From an uncultured Allobosea sp. (lineage in GTDB: Bacteria; Pseudomonadota; Alphaproteobacteria; Rhizobiales; Beijerinckiaceae), in NCBI RefSeq assembly GCF_945956895.1, contig NZ_CAMFJF010000017.1, positions 22,232 through 86,231 on the forward strand: a DNA stretch of 64,000 bases. Direction: 5' to 3'. Made by a program: the position numbers and the translations under genes. Positions 10,871 through 21,399 of the stretch are shown here, in pieces (position 1 is the stretch's first letter; every line of letters begins with the position of its first letter). The notes below the pieces were generated by a model, which saw only the letters and a program-made list of their open reading frames with translations, was not told the DNA's origin and ran no database searches.

Positions 10871-12219
10871 TGGCCATCGTCACCCCGCTGAAGACGGCGG
10901 CCGAGCAGACGCTGATCCAGCAGTTCGCTGACAGCAAGGCGGAGCTGCCCGGCGGCCCGGCCGTGCGCAAGCTGCGCGAGGACGCCTTCGCCGGCTTCGA
11001 GGCCAAGGGCCTGCCGCATCGCCGGCTTGAATCCTGGCGCTATACCGACCTGCGCACGCTGCTGCGCGAGGCGCGCCCGCTCGCTGGCCGCGCTGCCGTC
11101 ACTGCGGCGGTCAAGGCGCGCCTTGCCGCGCTGAAGCTCGACGGCCTGCGCCTCGTGCTGGTCGACGGCGCCTTCGCGCCGGAGCTCTCCACGCTCGACG
11201 CGATCCCCGAGGGCGTCTCGGTGCAGTCGCTCGCCGAAGCGCTGGTTTCGCCGCGCGAGGATCTGACCCGTATCCTGGCCGGCCCCTCGGTCGGCGATGA
11301 CGATATGGGCCTCGCGCTCAACACCGCGCTGATGCGCGACGGCGTGTTTATCGAAATCGCCGACGGCGTCGAGCTGGAGCAGCGGATCGTGATCGTTGCG
11401 CTCGCTTCGGGCGAGGAAGAGCGTGCGGTGTTCCATCGCTCGGTCGTGCTTGCCGGCAAGGGCGTCAAGGGCACGATCGTCGAGGTCAGTGAGGCGGCCG
11501 GCCATGCCGCGCAGCAGATCAACGGCGCGATCGTCTTCGAGACCGGCGACGAGAGCGAGATCCAGCATGTCCGCATCGTCACCCGCCAGCAGGCGGCGAC
11601 GGTCGAGGTGCAGAGCCTGCTCGCGACGGTCGGCGCGCACGCGAAGTTCGATTCCTTCGCGCTGGTCGCCAATGCCGGCACGGTGCGCCAGCAGCATTTC
11701 ATCCGCTATGCCGGCGAGCATAGCGAGATCGGCCTGCGCGGCGTCAACCTGATCAACAAGGCGCAGCATTCCGACGTCACGCTGATCGTCGACCACGAGG
11801 TGCCGCACGGCACCAGCCGCGAGCTGTTCAAGACGATTGCGGGCGGCGAGGCCACCGGCGTCTTCCAGGGCAAGGTCATCGTGCGCAAATACGCGCAGAA
11901 GACCGATGGCAGCATGAAGAGCAACGCGCTGCTGCTGAACGACGGCGCCTCGATGTATAACAAGCCCGAGCTTGAGATCTTCGCCGACGACGTCGTCTGC
12001 GGCCATGGCGCGACGGTCGCGCAGATCGACGGCGAGCAGCTCTTCTACCTGATGGCGCGCGGCCTGCCGCGGCCGCAGGCCGAGGCGCTGGTTCTGCAGG
12101 CCTTCGCCGGCGAGGCGGTCGAGTTCGTCGGCGACGAGAACGTACGCGATCTGGTCATGGCCGAGGTCGAGGCCTGGCTGAAGGCCCGCGAGGCCGCTTC
12201 CGAGGTGAGCACCGTCTGA
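10870..12219 (+). CDS. sufD: Fe-S cluster assembly protein SufD
   Basis: SufB/D core fold motif (KSNALLLND...MYNKPELEIFADDVVCGHGATVAQID); TGATG overlap with sufC. Confidence 0.95.
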   Translation: MAIVTPLKTAAEQTLIQQFADSKAELPGGPAVRKLREDAFAGFEAKGLPHRRLESWRYTDLRTLLREARPLAGRAAVTAAVKARLAALKLDGLRLVLVDGAFAPELSTLDAIPEGVSVQSLAEALVSPREDLTRILAGPSVGDDDMGLALNTALMRDGVFIEIADGVELEQRIVIVALASGEEERAVFHRSVVLAGKGVKGTIVEVSEAAGHAAQQINGAIVFETGDESEIQHVRIVTRQQAATVEVQSLLATVGAHAKFDSFALVANAGTVRQQHFIRYAGEHSEIGLRGVNLINKAQHSDVTLIVDHEVPHGTSRELFKTIAGGEATGVFQGKVIVRKYAQKTDGSMKSNALLLNDGASMYNKPELEIFADDVVCGHGATVAQIDGEQLFYLMARGLPRPQAEALVLQAFAGEAVEFVGDENVRDLVMAEVEAWLKAREAASEVSTV

Positions 12220-12425
12220 TGCCCTATATCAATCTCCAGATCACCAAGGGCGCGTCGCGCCAGCAGAAGGCGCAGATCGTGAAGGAATTCACGGAGACGC
12301 TGGTCAAGGTGCTCGGCAAGAACCCGCAGAACACCCATATCGTGATCCAGGAGATCGAGCGCGAGGATTGGGGCCATGGCGGCGAACTGGTCGCCGACAA
12401 GGCTCCGGCTTCCGGAAAGGCCTGA
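12219..12425 (+). CDS. 4-oxalocrotonate tautomerase family protein
   Basis: 68 aa MPYINLQITKGASRQQKAQIVKEFTETLVKVLGKNPQNTHIVIQEIEREDWGHGG with Pro1 after Met; TGATG overlap with sufD stop. Confidence 0.88.
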   Translation: MPYINLQITKGASRQQKAQIVKEFTETLVKVLGKNPQNTHIVIQEIEREDWGHGGELVADKAPASGKA

Positions 12426-12429
12426 ACCG

Positions 12430-13668
12430 ATGAACGCGCTGGCGAATCCCTATGACGTGTCGGCGATCCGCAAGGATTTCCCGATCCTGAGCAGGGAAGT
12501 TTACGGCAAGCCGCTGGTCTATCTCGACAACGCCGCCTCGGCCCAGAAGCCGGAAGCGGTGATCGAGGCGATGACGCGGCTGATGCGGGAGGACTACGCC
12601 AATGTCCATCGCGGCCTGCACTATCTCGCCAACGCTTCAACGGAAGCCTATGAAGCGGCTCGCGAAAGTGCGCGCCGCTTCCTGAACGCCGCGCATCTGG
12701 AGGAGATCGTGTTCACGCGCTCCTCCACCGGCGCGCTCAACACCGTGGCCTCGTCGCTCGGGCGCCACCTGAAGATCCAGGAAGGCGACGAGATCATTCT
12801 CTCGATCCTGGAGCACCATTCCAACATCGTGCCCTGGCACTACTGGCGCGAGCGCCATGGCGCCGTGATCAAATGGGCCCCGGTCGACGAGGACGGCAAT
12901 TTCCTTGTCGAGGAATTCGAGAAGCTGATCTCGCCGCGCACCAAGGTGGTGTCGCTGACGCAGATGTCGAACGCGATCGGCACGATCATCCCGATTGCCG
13001 AGGTTGCCGCGATCTGCCGCTCCTACGGCATTCCGCTTGTCGTCGACGGCAGCCAGGGCGCTGTCCACCTGCCGGTGGACGTGCAGGCTCTAGGCTGCGA
13101 TTTCTACGCCTTCACCGGCCACAAGACCTATGGACCGACCGGCTCCGGCATCCTCTGGGGCAAGAAGGAATGGCTCGACAAGCTGCCGCCCTACGAAGGC
13201 GGCGGCGAGATGATCGTCACCGTCAGCGAAGACAGCGTGACCTATAACGATCCGCCGCATCGCTTCGAGTCCGGCACGCCGGCCATCGTCGAGGCGGTGG
13301 GCCTGGGCGCCGCGCTCGACTACATGATGGCGCTCGGCCGCGAGAACATCGCGGCCCATGAGGCCAAGCTCGGCGCCTATGCCATGGAGCGGCTCGGCGA
13401 GATGAACTCGATCCGCATCTTCGGCAAGGCGCGCGAGAAGGGCGCGATCGTCGCCTTCGAGATGAAGGGCGCCCATGCCCATGACGTCGCGACCGTGATC
13501 GACCGCGCCGGTGTCGCAGTCAGGGCGGGCACCCATTGCGCCATGCCGCTTTTGGCACGATATGGGGTGACATCGACCTGCCGCGCCTCCTTCGGGCTCT
13601 ACAACACGCTCGAAGAAGTGGACAAGCTGGTCGACGCCCTGCGGAAGGCCGAGAGCCTGTTCGCCTGA
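12430..13668 (+). CDS. sufS: Cysteine desulfurase SufS
   Basis: YLDNAASAQKP, FTGHKTYGPTGSGILWG, RAGTHCAMPLL: class II desulfurase. Confidence 0.96.
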   Translation: MNALANPYDVSAIRKDFPILSREVYGKPLVYLDNAASAQKPEAVIEAMTRLMREDYANVHRGLHYLANASTEAYEAARESARRFLNAAHLEEIVFTRSSTGALNTVASSLGRHLKIQEGDEIILSILEHHSNIVPWHYWRERHGAVIKWAPVDEDGNFLVEEFEKLISPRTKVVSLTQMSNAIGTIIPIAEVAAICRSYGIPLVVDGSQGAVHLPVDVQALGCDFYAFTGHKTYGPTGSGILWGKKEWLDKLPPYEGGGEMIVTVSEDSVTYNDPPHRFESGTPAIVEAVGLGAALDYMMALGRENIAAHEAKLGAYAMERLGEMNSIRIFGKAREKGAIVAFEMKGAHAHDVATVIDRAGVAVRAGTHCAMPLLARYGVTSTCRASFGLYNTLEEVDKLVDALRKAESLFA

Positions 13669-13683
13669 CCGGGATTTGAAGAG

Positions 13684-14067
13684 ATGACCGACAGCGTCGC
13701 TGAAGACCTGAAGCCGAACGCCCCCGCCATGGGCAAGGGCACCGCGCTGCCGCCGGAGGAGATCGACCGGCTGACGGACGATATCGTGGCCGCCCTGAAG
13801 ACGGTCTACGACCCCGAGATTCCCTCGGATATCTACGAGCTCGGCCTGATCTACCGCGTCGACATTGCCGATGACCGGCAGATCACGATCGACATGACGC
13901 TGACCGCGCCGGGGTGCCCGGTCGCCGGCGAGATGCCGGGCTGGGTCGAGAATGCGGTCGGCGCCGTGCCGGGCGTCGCCGGCGTCACCGTCAACATGAC
14001 CTTCGATCCGCCCTGGGACCAGTCGCGCATGTCCGACGAGGCCCGCGTCGCGCTCGACATGTGGTGA
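13684..14067 (+). CDS. sufT: SufT / MIP18-like (DUF59) Fe-S assembly protein
   Basis: LKTVYDPEIPSDIYELGLIYRVDI...LTAPGCPVAGEMP. Confidence 0.92.
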   Translation: MTDSVAEDLKPNAPAMGKGTALPPEEIDRLTDDIVAALKTVYDPEIPSDIYELGLIYRVDIADDRQITIDMTLTAPGCPVAGEMPGWVENAVGAVPGVAGVTVNMTFDPPWDQSRMSDEARVALDMW

Positions 14068-14170
14068 GCGCGAGACCGGTCGCGTTGATGAATCGCATCT
14101 CATCGCTTCATTGGTGCTGAGATCGCGCAGCTGGCAGGAATAGGCGCGTCATCCGTTCCCGGAGCCCGCC

Positions 14171-15058
14171 ATGGCCAGCTTTCCCTACGAAACCGTCGAC
14201 GTCTTCACCGACCGCCCCTTCGGCGGCAACCAGCTCGCGGTCTTTACCGATGCACGCGGGCTCTCGGACGCGCAGATGCAGTCGCTTGCGGCGGAGATGA
14301 ACTATAGCGAGACGACCTTCGTCCTGCCGCCGGACGACCCGGCCAACGATGCGCGCGTGCGTATCTTCCATCGTACAGCCGAAATGCCCTTCGCCGGCCA
14401 CCCCAATGTCGGCACGGCCTGCGTGCTGGCGCGCCACGGCCGCGATCGCAACGGCGTGCTGCGCTTCGAGCAGATGGCAGGGCTGGTCGAGATTGCAGTC
14501 GAGCGCGATGCGGCCGGCGCCGTCACGGGCGCCGTCATCGCCGCGCCGCAGGCGCTGTCGCTGGGCATCGAATTGCCGGTCGAGGGTATCGCCGCCTGCG
14601 CGGGTGTTTCGGCCTCCGACATCGTCACCAGCGGCCACACGCCGGTCCAGGCTTCGCTCGGCGTGAAATTCGTGCTCGCGCAGGTTGCGCCGGCCGCGCT
14701 TGCCGGTGCAACGCCCGATATCGCCGCCTTCCGCAAGCTCGAAGGCCAGAATCCGGAATTGCAGGGACGCTTGTCGCTGTTCCTCTATGCCCGCGACGGC
14801 AACGCGATCCGGGCGCGGATGTTCGCGCCGTTGGCCGGGACCTGGGAAGACCCCGCCACCGGCAGCGCCAGCGCCACGCTCGGTGCATTGCTCCTGTCGC
14901 TCGATGGCGGCGACGAGGCTGCCTACAGCATCACGCAGGGCGTCGAGATGGGGCGGCCGAGCCGGCTGAACGTCACGTCCCGTCGCGTCGCGGATGGGTT
15001 CCGCTCGCGGGTCGGCGGCGGCTGCGTACCGATGTTCCGGGGAGAGGCGCTGCTATAG
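14171..15058 (+). CDS. PhzF family phenazine biosynthesis-like isomerase
   Basis: [20 protein letters not shown]...[16 protein letters not shown]...EDPATGSA. Confidence 0.93.
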   Translation: MASFPYETVDVFTDRPFGGNQLAVFTDARGLSDAQMQSLAAEMNYSETTFVLPPDDPANDARVRIFHRTAEMPFAGHPNVGTACVLARHGRDRNGVLRFEQMAGLVEIAVERDAAGAVTGAVIAAPQALSLGIELPVEGIAACAGVSASDIVTSGHTPVQASLGVKFVLAQVAPAALAGATPDIAAFRKLEGQNPELQGRLSLFLYARDGNAIRARMFAPLAGTWEDPATGSASATLGALLLSLDGGDEAAYSITQGVEMGRPSRLNVTSRRVADGFRSRVGGGCVPMFRGEALL

Positions 15059-15409
15059 GCCCAGTTCTGCCCGAGCCCGCTTCGTCAGCCCGGCGGCGGC
15101 GAGGCGGTGGCTCTCGGCAAGGTAATCCCGCAAGGCATCGTCCGGCATGCTTTCGCCGGTAAGCCACTGGATCCATTTCATGCCGCGCGAGGCGAGATAG
15201 GGCGCGGGCCTGAGGCCCGGCTGCTCGCTCAGGATGTCGAAACCCATCGGCGAGCACTTGAAGGAGACGGCCATCTCGCCGTCATCCTGCTGCCGGCCAA
15301 TGGCGAAGACCTTGCCGCCGACCTTCCAGACATCGGCGCCGCCCCATTGCACGACATGGCTGGTGGCAGGCAGCGAGGCGCAGAAGGCGTTGTAGGCTTC
15401 GGGCGACAT
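15053..15409 (-). CDS. MmcQ/YjbR family protein
   Basis: MSPEAYNAFCASLPATSHVVQWGGADVWKVGGKVFAI... Confidence 0.85.
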   Translation of the reverse strand: MSPEAYNAFCASLPATSHVVQWGGADVWKVGGKVFAIGRQQDDGEMAVSFKCSPMGFDILSEQPGLRPAPYLASRGMKWIQWLTGESMPDDALRDYLAESHRLAAAGLTKRARAELGL

Positions 15410-15428
15410 CGCGTCGGCAACTCCTGGC

Positions 15429-16496
15429 TCAGTAGCTCTCGGCGTCGAGGCCGTGCTGTCTGGCGGCGGCCACGATCTGCGACCATGTCTCGTCGTCGAG
15501 CGGGATGCCGGCGGCCTGCCGTTCGAGCCTGACCTTGCGCTCCTTGTCGCCGGGCGCCAGCACCGGGTTGGCGGGGTCCATCGGCTTCGCCGCGCGCACG
15601 AAGGCGAGATAGCTTTCGGTGCGGTTGCGACGCAGTTCAGCGTCCGGCTCCAGCCGGGCCGGGTCGATGATGACGCCGAAGAGCGAGTTGATGACCCAGG
15701 TCTTCTGCGGCTTCTGGTCGATGCGCGCCGCGCCCATCAACCCGGCCGAGAGCAGTTCGGCAATCAGCGAGAGGCCGGCGCCCTTGTGGTCGCCGAAGGG
15801 CAGCAGCGCGCCGAGCGGATGGTCGGGGCTGGCGAAGACATGGGCCGGGTCGGTGGTCGGGCGGCCCTCGCCGTCGATGATGTAGCCAGGCGGCACCTGC
15901 TCGCCCTTGTTGAGCGCGACGCGCGCCTTGCCATGGGCCATGCGGCTGGTGGCGAAATCGAGGATCAGCGGATCGCCGCCGGGCACGGGGATGCCGATCG
16001 CATGGGGATTGGTGCCGAAGCGGGCTTCCTTGGCGGCGTAGGGCGCGACGATCGGCGGGCGGCCGGCGACATTGACCCAGAAGAACGAGATCAGCCCGGC
16101 CGCTGCTGCAACCTCGGCATAATGGCCGATGCGGCCGATATGATGGGAATCGAGCAGGTTGACGATGGCGACGCCACCCGTCTGCGCCATGGTGACGGCC
16201 CGGTCGACGGCATTGCGCGCGTTGGGTTGGCCGAGGGCGATCTTGCCGTCGATGATCAGGAAGGGCGCGGCATCGACGCGCGTCTGCGGCTGCGACGCCG
16301 GGCTGAGATTGCCGTCGGCCAGCGACTGGAAATAGAGCGGCAGCATGCCGACGCCGTGGCTGTCATGGCCGCTGAGATTGGCGAGGACGAGATGGTCGGC
16401 GGTCTCCTGCGCCTCCGCTTCCGTCCAGCCGGCCTTCACGACCATGTCGCGGACGAGGGCATGCAGCGATTCGGGGCGATGCAGACGATGCGCCAT
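15429..16496 (-). CDS. Ldh family (malate/L-lactate-type) NAD-dependent oxidoreductase
   Basis: MAHRLHRPESLHALVRDM...HDSHGVGMLPLY...IGRIGHYAEVAA; Ldh_2 family layout. Confidence 0.9.
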   Translation of the reverse strand: MAHRLHRPESLHALVRDMVVKAGWTEAEAQETADHLVLANLSGHDSHGVGMLPLYFQSLADGNLSPASQPQTRVDAAPFLIIDGKIALGQPNARNAVDRAVTMAQTGGVAIVNLLDSHHIGRIGHYAEVAAAAGLISFFWVNVAGRPPIVAPYAAKEARFGTNPHAIGIPVPGGDPLILDFATSRMAHGKARVALNKGEQVPPGYIIDGEGRPTTDPAHVFASPDHPLGALLPFGDHKGAGLSLIAELLSAGLMGAARIDQKPQKTWVINSLFGVIIDPARLEPDAELRRNRTESYLAFVRAAKPMDPANPVLAPGDKERKVRLERQAAGIPLDDETWSQIVAAARQHGLDAESY

Positions 16497-16694
16497 GGGT
16501 TTCCTGCCGGTTGGGAGAGGTCTTGTTGGGAGAGGTCTTGGGGTCTCGCGGATCTCAGCCGCCAGAGTGCATGAGCCGGCCCGTTCCGCAATGCGCTGGG
16601 CGGGCAGGGGGCGGATAGCGGGCGCATGGCGTGCGGGCGCCATCTCGACGAAAGCCCTGTCGATCCCTATGTTGGCAGGAACAATCTTGCTTCA

Positions 16695-16711
16695 CCGGGC
16701 CTTGAACCCGG
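16695..16711 (+). promoter_or_regulatory. Leader hairpin of sufA (copy 2 of the suf-associated hairpin)
   Basis: CCGGG-CCTTGAA-CCCGG (extendable by an A-T pair), 16 nt between hairpin and sufA ATG; same loop as 8465-8481. Confidence 0.6.
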
Positions 16712-16727
16712 TCGAGGAGGGAAACAG

Positions 16728-17117
16728 ATGTTTTCGATACCGGGCCTCAAGGTCATTTCGCTGACCAATGCCGCGGCGGCCCGCATCCGCGAGATCATGG
16801 CGCAATCCTCGGGCGGGGATGCTCCGGCGATCGGCCTTCGCGTCGGCGTCAAGAAGGGCGGCTGCGCCGGCATGGAATACACCTTCGAGATCGCGTGCGC
16901 GGTCAGCAAGGGCGACGAGATCGTGACCGACAAGGACGCGACGGTGGTCGTCGATGCCAAGGCCGTGCTGTTCCTGCTCGGCACCGAACTCGACTTCAAG
17001 ACGGACCGGTTTTCCTCGACCTTCGTCTTCAACAACCCCAATCAGGTCTCGGCCTGCGGCTGCGGCGAATCCGTCGAGATCAAGCCGCGCAGCGAAAGCG
17101 CGCTGACGGCGCCTTGA
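16728..17117 (+). CDS. sufA: SufA/IscA-type Fe-S scaffold/carrier (HesB family)
   Basis: ISLTNAAAARIREIM...VKKGGCAGMEYTFE...SACGCGESVEI. Confidence 0.92.
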   Translation: MFSIPGLKVISLTNAAAARIREIMAQSSGGDAPAIGLRVGVKKGGCAGMEYTFEIACAVSKGDEIVTDKDATVVVDAKAVLFLLGTELDFKTDRFSSTFVFNNPNQVSACGCGESVEIKPRSESALTAP

Positions 17118-17120
17118 GCC

Positions 17121-17483
17121 GTGAAGGCGAAGGAGCTCGAAGCCTTCTTCGCGCCGGTCCTCGCCATCCGCACGCGCCGCATGTTCGGCGGGATCGGTGT
17201 CTACGACGATGACAGCATGTTTGCCCTGTCGATCGCCGACCGCATTTACCTGAAGACCGACGATGCCACGCGCCCACGCTATGCCGAGGCCGGCAGCGAG
17301 CCGTTTCGGATTGCGATGCGCGGCGCCACGCGCGAGACGAGCTACTGGAGCCTTCCCGAAAGCGCGCTAAGCAATATCGGGGCGCTCGCCGAATGGGTCT
17401 CGCTGGCGCGGGAAGCCGGCGGGCGGGCCGCAGCGCGAAAGGTCAGGCCACGCGGCTCGCCGTCTCCACGACATCCTCGGTGA
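17121..17483 (+). CDS. TfoX/Sxy N-terminal domain family protein
   Basis: FFAPVLAIRTRRMFGGIGVYDDDSMFALSIADRIYLKTDD...; GTG start. Confidence 0.82.
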   Translation: MKAKELEAFFAPVLAIRTRRMFGGIGVYDDDSMFALSIADRIYLKTDDATRPRYAEAGSEPFRIAMRGATRETSYWSLPESALSNIGALAEWVSLAREAGGRAAARKVRPRGSPSPRHPR

Positions 17484-18501
17484 CGGTGCGGTTGCGGCCG
17501 TCGCGCTTGGCCTGCATCAGGGCCTGATCGGCCCGGTCGACAAGCGAGCCGGCCGTGTCGCCGCGGCGATAGCTGGAGACGCCGAGTGAGATAGTGATCC
17601 GGCCGAGATTCTCGTTGGTCGAACGCTTGACCAACTCGCGGGTGAGCAGGGCCTGACGCACCGTCTCGGCGCCGAACTTGCCGGCGATCAGGTCGGCCTC
17701 CGGCAGGATGATGGCGAATTCCTCGCCGCCGAAGCGGGTGATGATCGCCTTGTCCTTGAACTTGTCCTTCATCGTGCGCGCGACGAGGCGCAGCACCTGG
17801 TCGCCCGTCAGGTGGCCATGGGCGTCGTTGAAGCGCTTGAAGAAATCGATATCGGCCATGACCAGCGCGAAGGGCTCGCGGCGCAGCGTCGCCTGATCGA
17901 TCGACTTCTGCAGCATCTCCTCGAAATGGCGACGATTGGCGAGGCCGGTCAGCGGGTCGGTGAGAGCCTCGGCGCGGGTCGATTCCAGCGCTTCGCGCAG
18001 GTTGCGGATCTCGTTGGAGCTGTTGCGCAACTCCGCCTCGAGCTGCGCCTTGCGCGTGACTTCCTCGCGGGTCGACATCACCAGCGCCTCGACCCATTCG
18101 CGCAGCTTGTGACGGTCGGTCGCCGGCGGCACATCCTCGGACATGGCGCAGAGACGACCGTGATAGAGCTCGCTGGAGCCGAGCGCCTTGTCGACCAACC
18201 CCATCATCGCGTCGATCTCGCTCAGTACCTGCAGGCTGGTACGCTCTGCCTGACGCGAGAAGCGCTCGGTACTGATGAAGCGTTCGTAGAGGCTGTCGAT
18301 ATCGGCGGCACTGACCTTGCCGTCGCTGCCGGTGAGGATGGCGTTCATCGCGATGCTGACGGCCGGCATCTCGCCGCTCAGATGAGCGTACCAGACCTCG
18401 AAGGCGCGGGGATAACTCGGCGAGCCATGCTCCCGCATCGCCGCGACCACGCGCTCGGCGAGATCATCAGTGCGGGCGGGAACCGAAACCAGGTCGTCCA
18501 T
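17443..18501 (-). CDS. Diguanylate cyclase (GGDEF family, GGEEF active site)
   Basis: C-terminal DPLTGLANRRHFEEML...FGGEEFAIILPE. Confidence 0.93.
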   Translation of the reverse strand: MDDLVSVPARTDDLAERVVAAMREHGSPSYPRAFEVWYAHLSGEMPAVSIAMNAILTGSDGKVSAADIDSLYERFISTERFSRQAERTSLQVLSEIDAMMGLVDKALGSSELYHGRLCAMSEDVPPATDRHKLREWVEALVMSTREEVTRKAQLEAELRNSSNEIRNLREALESTRAEALTDPLTGLANRRHFEEMLQKSIDQATLRREPFALVMADIDFFKRFNDAHGHLTGDQVLRLVARTMKDKFKDKAIITRFGGEEFAIILPEADLIAGKFGAETVRQALLTRELVKRSTNENLGRITISLGVSSYRRGDTAGSLVDRADQALMQAKRDGRNRTVTEDVVETASRVA

Positions 18502-18549
18502 GCCTTCGCCATCCGGTATGAAGCCGGTTCGCGGCCTTTGGCCACGTCA

Positions 18550-18572
18550 GCTTCGATTGACACAATCGAAGC
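18550..18572. promoter_or_regulatory. Perfect dyad upstream of diguanylate cyclase
   Basis: GCTTCGATTG-ACA-CAATCGAAGC: 10-bp perfect arms, 3-nt spacer, about 50 bp upstream of the start codon. Confidence 0.55.
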
Positions 18573-18685
18573 GGGACATCCTGTCCGTATATACGGCGGC
18601 ATGCGCCCGTCCGCCGCGAGGGTTTCCCTCCGCAGCGAAACACAATCTAGGGCGATGATGTTAAAAACGGGTTGATGCCGTAACG

Positions 18686-20161
<1,476 letters not shown>

Positions 20162-20323
20162 CGCGTATGCTGCTTCTTCTGGGTCGGTGAAACGCGGTGG
20201 GATGACCTGCTCAACCACCACGTTGGCGCGACGACAGTTCCTGCGCGCCTGCGGACCCGTGTGGAATGCAAAGAAAACGCGGCAAAGTCAATCATCTAGC
20301 CTCGAAAGGACCGCATAAGCCTC

Positions 20324-21019
20324 ATGAAGGAGCCGCTTGTTCTCGTTCCCGGCCTGAGTTGCAACGCTGCGCTCTACGCTTCGCAATGGCCGGCTCTTGC
20401 CGATGGACGCCCGATCCTGGTTGCCGATCACGCCCGAGACGACACGCTTTCTGCCATTGCGAAGCGCTTGCTGACGGCTGCGCCTCCGCGTTTTGCGCTC
20501 TGTGGCCTGTCGATGGGCGGCTATGTCGCTTTCGAAGTGCTGCGGCAGGCGCCCGAGCGCGTGACGCGGCTCGCCCTGCTCGATACCAGCGCCAAACCTG
20601 CTACGCTCGAGACCAATGCGCCGCGCGAGCAGATGATCGCGCTCGCCGAAAAGGGCGCCTTCGACAACGTCACGACACTGCTCTGGCAGAGGCTGGTCGC
20701 GTCGGCGCGCCTGACGGACGAACCATTGCGCCTGCTGGTGCGTCAGATGGCTGAAGAGGTCGGGGCCGACGGTTTCGTACGGCAGCAGAAGGCGATCATG
20801 CAGCGCCCGGATTCGCGGCCGATTCTGGCGGGGCTGTCGATCCCGGCGCTGGTTCTGGTCGGCGAGGGGGATGAGATCACCCCGGTTGCCGAAGCGCAGG
20901 AAATGGCGAAGGCGACCGAGGGCAGAGCGCGGCTCGTGGTCGTGCCGGGCTGCGGCCACTTGTCGACGCTGGAAGCGCCTGAAGCTGTGACGGCGGAATT
21001 GCTGCGCTGGCTGGCGTAG
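20324..21019 (+). CDS. Alpha/beta hydrolase
   Basis: MKEPLVLVPGLSCNAALY...LCGLSMGGYVAFEVL...PGCGHLSTLE. Confidence 0.9.
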   Translation: MKEPLVLVPGLSCNAALYASQWPALADGRPILVADHARDDTLSAIAKRLLTAAPPRFALCGLSMGGYVAFEVLRQAPERVTRLALLDTSAKPATLETNAPREQMIALAEKGAFDNVTTLLWQRLVASARLTDEPLRLLVRQMAEEVGADGFVRQQKAIMQRPDSRPILAGLSIPALVLVGEGDEITPVAEAQEMAKATEGRARLVVVPGCGHLSTLEAPEAVTAELLRWLA

Positions 21020-21025
21020 TTTTGA

Positions 21026-21286
21026 TCAGCGCGGCAGGGCGCAGGGGTCGAGCTTCGTCGCGTTCGCGGTCTGGCCGATCGATCCGGTGATCATCGGATC
21101 GACGGCCTGGCGCTTCGAGGCGGCGAGGCTGATCTGCGCCATGCGCTCCTTGTCGAGCGAGGCGGTCTGACTCGACAGGAAATTCGCGGCGATGACCGAC
21201 AGGAAGGCGATGGCCGCGCCGGCCTTGGCGATGTCGGCGGCAAGGGTGCCGCGATTGTTCTTCCAGAACAGTTCGATCAGGCGCAT
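21026..21286 (-). CDS. Small hypothetical membrane protein
   Basis: 86 aa with one N-terminal hydrophobic segment (IAKAGAAIAFLSVIAANFLSS); plausible codon usage. Confidence 0.5.
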   Translation of the reverse strand: MRLIELFWKNNRGTLAADIAKAGAAIAFLSVIAANFLSSQTASLDKERMAQISLAASKRQAVDPMITGSIGQTANATKLDPCALPR

Positions 21287-21399
21287 GGCGCACTCTCCAC
21301 GGCCCGTGACTTCACGAGCTTTGCGGCAGCATGCGCCCTCAGCAGTAAAAGGATGGTTAGCTAAGTCTTGCCGGGTTGCGGACGACTTTAGTGATCGTC

